This document shows positions 6,547 to 11,761 of a DNA stretch of 11,761 nt, piece by piece. The translations under genes and the position numbers were made by a program. The DNA lies in contig JBFFEY010000084.1 in assembly GCA_041558415.1 (NCBI GenBank), positions 1 through 11,761 of the forward strand, given 5' to 3'. The first letter of the stretch is position 1, and each line of letters begins with the position of its first letter. The notes beneath the pieces were generated by a model that worked only from the letters and a program-made list of their open reading frames with translations, searched no databases and was not told where the DNA came from. The DNA comes from SG8-39 sp041558415 (GTDB taxonomy: Bacteria > Pseudomonadota > Gammaproteobacteria > Burkholderiales > SG8-39).

Positions 6547-6768
6547 GTGGCTCAGCGCAAGCTGCAGTGCGAAGTGGCGGGCAGGATCATCCGCATCGAG
6601 GCGGGCGCGGGCGCGCGCGTCGCGGCCGAAGACCCGATCCTCATCGTCGAGTCGATGAAGATGGAGATTCCGCTCGTCGCGCCGGTCGCGGGCACCGTTT
6701 GCGGCATTCACGTCGCCGAGGGCGACGAGGTCGCCGAGGGCCAGCACGCCGCGACGCTCGAGATCTGA
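6547..6768 (+). CDS. Stand-alone biotinyl (biotin carboxyl carrier) domain protein
   Basis: Only 73 residues, essentially one biotinyl/lipoyl domain. The biotinylation motif ESMKME (35-40) is intact, with K38 as the lysine that a biotin ligase would modify. The symmetric hairpin partners are clear: VAGRIIRIEAGAGARV before the motif and VAGTVCGIHVAEGDEV after it, each with the conserved glycine-rich turn. It lacks the N-terminal region and Ala/Pro linker of the acetyl-CoA carboxylase carrier AccB, and is not fused to a biotin carboxylase. The likely partner is the divergent carboxyltransferase gene 134 bases away (inference). Start GTG 6547 is supported by AGGAGG. A methionine-flanked lysine (MKM) favours biotin over lipoate, which usually has DKA-type motifs. 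The SDR gene follows 11 bases downstream with its ribosome site overlapping this stop codon. Confidence 0.88.
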   Translation: MAQRKLQCEVAGRIIRIEAGAGARVAAEDPILIVESMKMEIPLVAPVAGTVCGIHVAEGDEVAEGQHAATLEI

Positions 6769-6772
6769 GGAG
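6767..6772 (+). promoter_or_regulatory. Ribosome binding site of the SDR gene, overlapping the upstream stop
   Basis: GAGGAG begins inside the TGA stop of the biotinyl carrier gene and lies 7 bases before ATG 6780. The arrangement points to translational coupling of the two genes. Confidence 0.7.
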
Positions 6773-6779
6773 CACACAG

Positions 6780-7694
6780 ATGGGCAAACTGCTGCAAGGC
6801 AAGGTCGTCGTCGTCACCGGCGCGGGCGGCGGCATCGGACGCGACTTCGCGCACGCCATGGCGGCGCAGGGCGCGAAGCTGGTGGTCAACGACGTCGGCG
6901 CCTCGGTCTCGGGCGAGGGCCGCGACGCCGGCCCGGCGCAGAAGGTGGTCGAGGAGATCGCCGCGGCGGGCGGCGCCGCGGTCGCCAGCAGCGACAGCGT
7001 CGCCGACTGGGAATCGGCCAACCGCATCGTCAAGACCGCGGTCGACGCCTTCGGCCGCATCGACTGCGTGGTCAACAACGCCGGCATCCTGCGCGACCGC
7101 TTCTTCTTCAACATGTCGGTCGAGGAATGGCGCGCAGTGATCGACGTGCACCTGAACGGCTCGTTCTACGTCGCGCGCGCCGCCGCGCCCTACTTCAAGA
7201 GCCAGAATGCGGGCAGCTACGTCAACATGACCTCGACCTCGGGGCTGGTCGGCAATTTCGGCCAGGCCAACTACATGGCCGCCAAGCTCGGCATCGTCGG
7301 CCTGTCGAAGTCGATGGCGCTCGACCTGGCGAAGTACCAGGTGCGCTCGAACTGCATTTCGCCCTTCGCCTGGAGCCGCATGATCGGCACCATCCCCGCC
7401 GAGACGCCGGAGCAGAAGGCGCGCGTCGAGAAGCTGAAGCGCATGGAGACCGCCAAGATCGCGCCGCTCGCCGTGTTCCTGGCGAGCGACCTGGCCAAGG
7501 ACGTCACCGGCCAGATCTTCGGCGTGCGCGCCAACGAGATCTTCCTCTTCTCACAGCACCGGCCGCTGCGCGCGGTGCACCGCTCGGAGGGCTGGACCCC
7601 GGAAGCGATCGCCGAGCACGCCATGCCGTCGCTGCGCGCGAGCTTCTACCCGCTCGACCGCTCGCAGGACGTGTTCTCCTGGGATCCGATTTAA
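6780..7694 (+). CDS. Short-chain dehydrogenase/reductase, 3-hydroxyacyl-CoA dehydrogenase type
   Basis: 304 residues with all classical SDR elements: cofactor loop TGAGGGIG (13-20), D38 in VVNDVG, which favours NAD(H), NNAG (99-102), the structural N126 in HLNG, and the catalytic set S152, Y165 and K169 in the YMAAK motif. The VVNDVGAS region followed by a long insert with AQKVVEEI is typical of the dehydrogenase domain of peroxisomal multifunctional enzyme type 2 and its bacterial relatives, which oxidise 3-hydroxyacyl-CoA. The C-terminal 60 residues (IFGVRANEIFLFSQHRP to FSWDPI) match the extended tail of that group. The exact substrate is not readable. ATG 6780 follows a good ribosome site. 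It is the second gene after the biotinyl carrier. Its TAA stop lies inside a nested palindrome. Confidence 0.9.
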   Translation: MGKLLQGKVVVVTGAGGGIGRDFAHAMAAQGAKLVVNDVGASVSGEGRDAGPAQKVVEEIAAAGGAAVASSDSVADWESANRIVKTAVDAFGRIDCVVNNAGILRDRFFFNMSVEEWRAVIDVHLNGSFYVARAAAPYFKSQNAGSYVNMTSTSGLVGNFGQANYMAAKLGIVGLSKSMALDLAKYQVRSNCISPFAWSRMIGTIPAETPEQKARVEKLKRMETAKIAPLAVFLASDLAKDVTGQIFGVRANEIFLFSQHRPLRAVHRSEGWTPEAIAEHAMPSLRASFYPLDRSQDVFSWDPI

Positions 7695-7722
7695 CAATAA
7701 TGGGGTCTGACCCCAAAATCGG
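7686..7722. repeat. Nested inverted repeat, REP-like (TGGGGTC-T-GACCCCA core)
   Basis: The core at 7701-7715 is TGGGGTC, one T, then GACCCCA, a perfect 7-bp inverted repeat. A second pair of arms surrounds it: CCGATTT (7686-7692) and AAATCGG (7716-7722), also perfect, with 8 unpaired A/T-rich bases (7693-7700) on the left only. The SDR stop codon (7692-7694) lies within it, and the GTG start of the cyclopropane synthase (7723) follows at once. From general memory, GGGGTC-T/A-GACCCC palindromes recur in many proteobacterial genomes as REP-type elements; only one copy is in this window, so its repeat status is not shown here. It could also fold as an attenuating or stabilising hairpin in the mRNA; it lacks a T-run. 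Confidence 0.7.
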
Positions 7723-8955
7723 GTGACGAGCGCGCTGCGCGGCACTCTCGAGCAGGTCGGCAGGACGACCGACCTGTGCTTTGCCGTGCGCTTCGCCGAC
7801 GGCAGCGAGTACCGCAGCCGCGCCGGCGAGCCCGCCTTCACGCTCACGTTCAGAACCGCAGCGGCCGAGCGGCGCGTCCTCCTGCAGCGCCACATCGGGC
7901 TGCTGGAGGGCTACTTCGACGGCGCGATCGACATCGACGGCAGCCTGCCGCTGGCGCTGCGTGCCGGCTTCGAGGGCGGCATCTCGCATCGGCCGCCGCT
8001 CGCCGTGCGGCTGCGCAACCGTCTGCACGAGATGCGCACCAGCAACCGTACGCGCGCGCAGGCGAAACGCAACGCCCGCTTCCACTACGGCCTGGGCGAA
8101 GCGTTCTACCGCCTGTGGCTGGACGACCCCTACAAGATGTACACCTGCGCCTACTGGCAAGAGGGCACGCGCACGCTGGAACAGGCGCAGCAGAACAAGA
8201 TCGAGCACGTCTGCCGCAAGCTGCGCCTCGCGCCGGGCGAGACGGTGGTCGACATCGGCTGCGGCTGGGGCGGGTTCCTGCTGTACGCGCAGGCGCGCTA
8301 CGGCATCGTCGGCACCGGCGTCAACACCACCACCGAGCAGCTGCAGGAGGCGCAGGCCGAGCTCGCGCGCCGCGGGCTGGACGACAAGATCCGGCTGGTT
8401 GAAGCCGACATGCGCGACGTGCCGGGGTCCTACGACAAGGTCTGCTCGATCGGCGTGCTCGAGCACGCCGGGCGCGACCAGCTCGACGCGGTCGTTGCCG
8501 CGCACGCCGCGGCGCTCAAGCCGGGCGGCATCGGGGTGCTGCATTTCATCGGCCATGTCGGCGAGTACGAGACCGAGTACTGGATTCGCGAGCACATCTT
8601 TCCCGGGGGCTGGATCCCGAGCCTCGCGGCGACGCTGGCGTCGATGGAACGCGCCGGGCTGGAGATCCTCGACGTCGAGAACCTGCGCCGCCATTACGCG
8701 CTGACGCTGGATGCCTGGGCCGAGCGCTTCGATGCCAACTGGGAAAAGATCCACGCGCTCGATCCGCGCAAATTCGACGAGCACTTCCGCCGCAAATGGC
8801 GCTGCTACCTGTACGGCTGCGCCGAGATGTTCCGCGCCGTCAACGGCTACACGCACCTCTTCCAGGTCGTCTTTTCCAAGGGCAACACGCGCGACTACCC
8901 GATGAGCCGCGCCTTCCTCTACCGCGGCGCGTCGGACGCGACGGCCGGCCGCTGA
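7723..8955 (+). CDS. cfa: Cyclopropane-fatty-acyl-phospholipid synthase family methyltransferase
   Basis: 410 residues. The enzyme adds a methylene group from S-adenosylmethionine to unsaturated acyl chains of membrane phospholipids. An N-terminal lipid-interaction part (about 1-110) precedes a methyltransferase domain with SAM motif VVDIGCGWGG (175-184). Residues matching the bicarbonate and active-site set known from E. coli Cfa are visible: C142 in YTCAYW, E247 in LEHAG, H274 and I276 in LHFIG, Y325 in RRHYALTL, and C366 in YGCAEMF. The conserved IREHIFPGGWIPS (288-300) is also present, so it should be active. Start: an in-frame TGA at 7708 limits the choice, and GTG 7723 is the first start codon after it. 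No Shine-Dalgarno sequence is present because the palindrome ends one base before it. It converges on the substrate-binding protein gene, 17 bases away. Confidence 0.92.
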   Translation: MTSALRGTLEQVGRTTDLCFAVRFADGSEYRSRAGEPAFTLTFRTAAAERRVLLQRHIGLLEGYFDGAIDIDGSLPLALRAGFEGGISHRPPLAVRLRNRLHEMRTSNRTRAQAKRNARFHYGLGEAFYRLWLDDPYKMYTCAYWQEGTRTLEQAQQNKIEHVCRKLRLAPGETVVDIGCGWGGFLLYAQARYGIVGTGVNTTTEQLQEAQAELARRGLDDKIRLVEADMRDVPGSYDKVCSIGVLEHAGRDQLDAVVAAHAAALKPGGIGVLHFIGHVGEYETEYWIREHIFPGGWIPSLAATLASMERAGLEILDVENLRRHYALTLDAWAERFDANWEKIHALDPRKFDEHFRRKWRCYLYGCAEMFRAVNGYTHLFQVVFSKGNTRDYPMSRAFLYRGASDATAGR

Positions 8956-8972
8956 ACGCGCCCCGCGTCCGG

Positions 8973-9956
8973 CTACTCGATCACGCGGTCGGCGCGCAGC
9001 AGGATCGAGGACGGCAGGCTGCGGCCGATCGCCTTGGCGGCGCCGAGGTTGACGACGAGGTCGAACTTGGTCGGCCGTTCGACGGGAAGCTCGCCCGGCT
9101 TGGCGCCCTTGAGGATGCGGTCGACATGCTCTGCCGCGCGGCGGTAGACGTCGGGAATGTCCGGGCCGTAAGACATCAGGCCGCCGGCTTTGGGGAAGCT
9201 CTCGGAGAAATAGATCGCCGGCAACTGACGGGTTTTCGCGAAGGCGACGAGCTTGCGCCGCTGCGAAACGGCGAACGGGCTCGGCGCGACAATCAGGCCG
9301 CGCGCGCTGCCGCCGCCGATCACCGCCAGCGCGGCGTCGAGCTCCGCAGCATCGGCCGCGTGCTGCACGTCCAGCCGCACGCGCAATCGCTGCGCGACCG
9401 TCTCGACCTCCTTCACGAAACGCTTCGCCGCCGCGTTGCTCGAGCTCCAGACCATTGCCGCGTGCGACAGCTCCGGCACTGCCTCCTTGAGCAGCTCCAG
9501 CCACTTGCCGGCGAAACCGTCGCCGTAGGCGAGCGAAAAGCCGGTGATGTTGCCGCCCGGCTGCCGCAGGTTTTCGACGAGACCGCCGGCGACCGGATCG
9601 CTCGAGCCGGCGAACACGATCGGCACCTTGGTCGTGGCGCGCTTGGCGGCGCGCCCGCCGATCGTCGAGCCGGCGACGAGCACATCCGGGTTCAGAGCGA
9701 GCAGCTCGGCGACCAGACCCGCCAGGCGTTCGGGCTTGCCCTTGGCGAAGCGCATCTCGATCGTGACGTTGCGTCCGTCCTCCCAGCCGAGCGCCCGCAT
9801 CCCCTCGCGGAACGCGGCGTCGCGCGGGCCCGGCGCCACCGGCGACAGAAAGCCGATGCGGTACGGCGGTTGCCCGTGCTTCGCCGCGGCGGCGAGCGGT
9901 GCGGCAAGTAGTCCAGCCGCCGCCAGCAGGAATCGTCGTCGTCGATGATCGCCCAC
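8973..9956 (-). CDS. ABC-type substrate-binding protein (ABC_sub_bind/DUF534 family), exported
   Basis: 327 residues. The N-terminus GDHRRRRFLLAAAGLLAAPL followed by a run of alanines is a signal peptide with a twin-arginine-like motif (RRRFLL), cleaved probably near residue 25. The mature part has the order typical of this two-lobed periplasmic family: RIGFLSPV (33-40), FREGMRALGW with GRNVTIE, a LVAELLALNPDVLVAG segment, KVPIVFAGSSDPV, and GGNITGF. The ligand is unknown; members are annotated for varied small molecules. No permease or ATPase gene adjoins it, so it is an orphan here; many members of this family are. The start is GTG 9954-9956, with AAGGAGG 4 bases upstream. It lies downstream of the molybdopterin enzyme gene on the same strand, 80 bases away, perhaps with its own promoter. 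Confidence 0.88.
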   Translation of the reverse strand: MGDHRRRRFLLAAAGLLAAPLAAAAKHGQPPYRIGFLSPVAPGPRDAAFREGMRALGWEDGRNVTIEMRFAKGKPERLAGLVAELLALNPDVLVAGSTIGGRAAKRATTKVPIVFAGSSDPVAGGLVENLRQPGGNITGFSLAYGDGFAGKWLELLKEAVPELSHAAMVWSSSNAAAKRFVKEVETVAQRLRVRLDVQHAADAAELDAALAVIGGGSARGLIVAPSPFAVSQRRKLVAFAKTRQLPAIYFSESFPKAGGLMSYGPDIPDVYRRAAEHVDRILKGAKPGELPVERPTKFDLVVNLGAAKAIGRSLPSSILLRADRVIE

Positions 9957-9960
9957 GCGC

Positions 9961-9967
9961 CCTCCTT
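9961..9967 (-). promoter_or_regulatory. Ribosome binding site of the substrate-binding protein gene
   Basis: The minus strand reads AAGGAGG, followed by GCGC and GTG 9956. The spacing is short, but this is the strongest site near the start and fixes GTG 9956. Confidence 0.65.
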
Positions 9968-9986
9968 CGCTTGGGACCGAGCCCCC

Positions 9987-9992
9987 ACTTTA
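9987..9992 (-). promoter_or_regulatory. Possible -10 box for the substrate-binding protein gene
   Basis: The minus strand reads TAAAGT within GGTAAAGTGG, 4 of 6 to consensus, 30 bases before the GTG. No clear -35. The gene may instead be transcribed with the upstream molybdopterin oxidoreductase. Confidence 0.25.
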
Positions 9993-10036
9993 CCGCTTAC
10001 AAGCCGACCGTGCAGACGCGCGGCGCCTGACTTGGC

Positions 10037-11761
10037 TCAGGCCGGCCGCAGCCAGATCCGGCTGTCGTGAAACGCCGCGCCGCCCACCGGCGCGATGGGA
10101 TCCGCGCCGGTCAGCACGTTGATGCCGACGCCCTCCTCGAACGCGGCGTTCGGCCAGATGCCCTCGACGATCACCACCCCCTCGCGCAGGCCGTCGAACA
10201 GCTTCGCGTGCACCACCGTCGTGCCGCGCTCGTTGCCCAGCCGCACGCGCGCGCCGTCGACGATGCCGAGGCGCGCCGCATCCGCCGGATGGACGAGCGC
10301 CGTGGGGCGCTTCTCCTGCGCCGCCGAGGTCGGCGTCTCGGTGAAGGTCGAGTTGAGGAAGTTGCGCGCCGGCGAGGTCGCCAGGCGGAACGGCATCGCC
10401 TCGGTCGCTTCCTCGATCACCGCGTAATGATCGGGCAGCGCAGGAATGCTTTCCGGCGCGCCGGCCGGGCCGAAGCCCTGTGGCTTGACGCCCGCCCAGT
10501 CGGGCTTGAAGCGGAACTTGCCGTCGGGCCAGGCAAAGCCCTTGAGATAATGCGCTTCCTCGAAAGGCGGCTGCACGTCGAACCAGCGCTCGCGCTCGAG
10601 GTCCGCCACGCCGCGCCAGCCCGAGTGCAGCAGCGTCCAGTCGATCAGCGCGCGCGGCGTCATGTCGAAGCCGGGGTGCGCCGCGCCCAGCCGCCTGGCC
10701 AGCGCGCAGATCACCTCGTGGTTGCTGCGGCAACCTTCCGGCGGCTCGACCACCTTGGGCCCGAGCATGATGTGCTGGTGGCCGCCGCCCTGGTAGAGGT
10801 CGTCGTGCTCGAGGAACATGGTCGCCGGCAGCACGATATCCGCCACCTGCGCGGTCTCGGTGAGGAACTGCTCGTGCACGCAGACGAACAGATCGTCGCG
10901 CGCGAAGCCGCGCCGCAGGCGGTTGTGCTCGGGGGCGACCATCATCGGGTTGGTGTTCTGGATGAACAGCGCCGTCACCGGCGGCCCGCCCTTCAGCGCC
11001 TCCGCGTCGCCGTCGAGGATCGGGCCGATCCGCGACTGGTCGAGCACCCGCACCGAGCGGTCGAGCGCGTCCAGCCCCTCGATCATCGAGCGGTCCCAGT
11101 GGTAGATCGCGCCGTTGTTGTGGAACGCGCCGCCACCCTCGTACTGCCAGGCGCCGGTCACCGCGGCGATGCACAGCGCGGCGTGCATGTTGACCGTGCC
11201 GTTGCGGTTGCGCGAAAAGCCGTAGCCGAGGCGGAAGTAGGTCTTCGGCGTGGTGCCGACGAGCCGCGCGAAGGCCTCGATCTCGGCGACCGGCACGCCG
11301 GTGATGCGCGATGCCCACTCCGGCGTGCGTGACTGCAGGTGCGCTTCAAGCTCGCGCGGCGCGTCGGTATAGCGCGCGAGATAGTCGCGGTCGGCCAGCC
11401 CGTCGCGAAACAGCAGGTGCATCACCGCGCAGGCGAGCGCGCCGTCGGTGCCGGGCCGCAGGATGATCGCCAGGTCGGCGGCCTCCGAGGTGGCATTGCG
11501 GTAGATGTCGACGTGCACGATCTTCGCGCCGCGCTCTTTCCGCGCGCGCACCGCGTGCGTCATCACGTTGACCTGCGTGTGCACCGGGTTCGTGCCCCAG
11601 ATCACCACGCAGTCGGCCTTCTCCATCTCGCGCGGATCCGCCCCCGCCAGGCGTCCGGTGCCGGCGATGAAGCCGTTCCAGGCGGCGGTGACGCAGATCG
11701 TGCTGTACTGGCCGGAATACTTCTTCACGTGGCGCAGCCGGTTGATGCCGTCGCGCATCAC
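10037..11761 (-). CDS. Molybdopterin-dependent oxidoreductase, catalytic subunit (5' end outside window)
   Basis: 574 residues are visible; the frame is open to the right edge, so the N-terminal part, where an iron-sulfur motif (CxxC...) would be expected, is missing from view. The visible part belongs to the DMSO reductase / formate dehydrogenase superfamily: ADCVVIWGTNPVHTQV (49-64) and HVDIYRNATSEAADLAIILRPGTDGALA form the first molybdopterin-guanine-dinucleotide contacts, FIQNTNPM and ADIVLPATMFLEHDDLYQ are typical of the middle domain, and the C-terminal domain starts with ALVHPADAARLGIVDGARVRL and ends with a GINVLTGADP / RIWLRPA tail. C23 of the visible part (TICVTAAW) sits where related enzymes carry the molybdenum ligand, suggesting a cysteine ligand (inference). 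Substrate unknown; the visible sequence alone does not separate a formate-dehydrogenase-like from another role. No small iron-sulfur or membrane subunit gene follows downstream. Confidence 0.9.
   Translation of the reverse strand: MMRDGINRLRHVKKYSGQYSTICVTAAWNGFIAGTGRLAGADPREMEKADCVVIWGTNPVHTQVNVMTHAVRARKERGAKIVHVDIYRNATSEAADLAIILRPGTDGALACAVMHLLFRDGLADRDYLARYTDAPRELEAHLQSRTPEWASRITGVPVAEIEAFARLVGTTPKTYFRLGYGFSRNRNGTVNMHAALCIAAVTGAWQYEGGGAFHNNGAIYHWDRSMIEGLDALDRSVRVLDQSRIGPILDGDAEALKGGPPVTALFIQNTNPMMVAPEHNRLRRGFARDDLFVCVHEQFLTETAQVADIVLPATMFLEHDDLYQGGGHQHIMLGPKVVEPPEGCRSNHEVICALARRLGAAHPGFDMTPRALIDWTLLHSGWRGVADLERERWFDVQPPFEEAHYLKGFAWPDGKFRFKPDWAGVKPQGFGPAGAPESIPALPDHYAVIEEATEAMPFRLATSPARNFLNSTFTETPTSAAQEKRPTALVHPADAARLGIVDGARVRLGNERGTTVVHAKLFDGLREGVVIVEGIWPNAAFEEGVGINVLTGADPIAPVGGAAFHDSRIWLRPA

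Noticed and set aside
4817..6658. Plus-strand open frame of 613 codons opposite the carboxyltransferase
   Set aside because: Low-complexity Arg/His/Ala composition and antisense to clear domains; a shadow frame.
6761..6782. Resemblance to a sequencing adapter around the carrier/SDR junction (AGATCTGAGGAGCACACAG against the common AGATCGGAAGAGCACACG start)
   Set aside because: 17 of 22 positions agree, but the bases form a natural end of the carrier (TLEI, stop), a sensible ribosome site and the SDR start, with both reading frames intact. It is coincidence, not contamination.
7695..7722. A complete insertion sequence or transposase between the SDR and cyclopropane synthase genes
   Set aside because: Only a short palindrome is present; there is no transposase frame and no target-site duplication that I can see.
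7504..9504. Minus-strand open frame of 666 codons opposite the cyclopropane synthase
   Set aside because: It runs through the palindrome and is antisense to a gene with all its catalytic residues; the composition is not protein-like.
10067..11332. Plus-strand open frame of 421 codons opposite the molybdopterin enzyme
   Set aside because: Repetitive Arg/Val/His/Ala sequence without motifs; a shadow of the real minus-strand frame.

Overview
The window reads as chromosomal DNA of a GC-rich proteobacterium, most likely a betaproteobacterium (Burkholderiales-like). The reasons are the very high GC with GC-rich third positions, several GTG/TTG starts, the style of the proteins, and short ACA(A/C)TCC sequences just before genes. 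It is densely coding: ten protein genes, no gap over about 140 bases, no tRNA, rRNA, CRISPR array, complete insertion sequence or phage gene. The placement is inference from style; no marker gene is present.

Layout. (1) 69-2159, minus: a one-chain ADP-forming acyl-CoA ligase (CoA-binding, succinyl-CoA-ligase-like and ATP-grasp parts). (2) Divergent from it, 2297-3175, plus: an EamA/DMT permease, followed by a small lipoprotein at 3201-3593. (3) Converging on the lipoprotein, 3598-6412, minus: a two-gene unit of an acyl-CoA carboxylase carboxyltransferase (beta) subunit and an MFS transporter. (4) Divergent from the carboxyltransferase, 6547-8955, plus: a 73-residue stand-alone biotinyl carrier, an SDR of the 3-hydroxyacyl-CoA dehydrogenase type, and a cyclopropane-fatty-acid synthase. 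A nested palindrome lies between the last two. (5) 8973-9956, minus: an orphan ABC-type substrate-binding protein. (6) 10037 to the right edge, minus: a molybdopterin oxidoreductase whose N-terminal part lies outside the window.

How they may work together (inference). The theme is acyl-CoA and carboxylic-acid metabolism: an acid could be imported (MFS), activated to a CoA thioester (ADP-forming ligase), carboxylated (carboxyltransferase plus biotin carrier) and oxidised at a hydroxyacyl-CoA step (SDR). The biotin carboxylase that should charge the carrier is not in the window. The ligase is not in the same transcription unit as the carboxylase, so a single pathway is plausible but not shown.

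No clearly new biological system is visible. The best second-look items are a 12-bp perfect palindrome in the spacer of the likely carrier-gene promoter, the nested TGGGGTC/GACCCCA inverted repeat that contains the SDR stop codon and abuts the cyclopropane-synthase start, a C10 tract at the likely transcription start of the permease gene, and the split, divergent carboxylase module.
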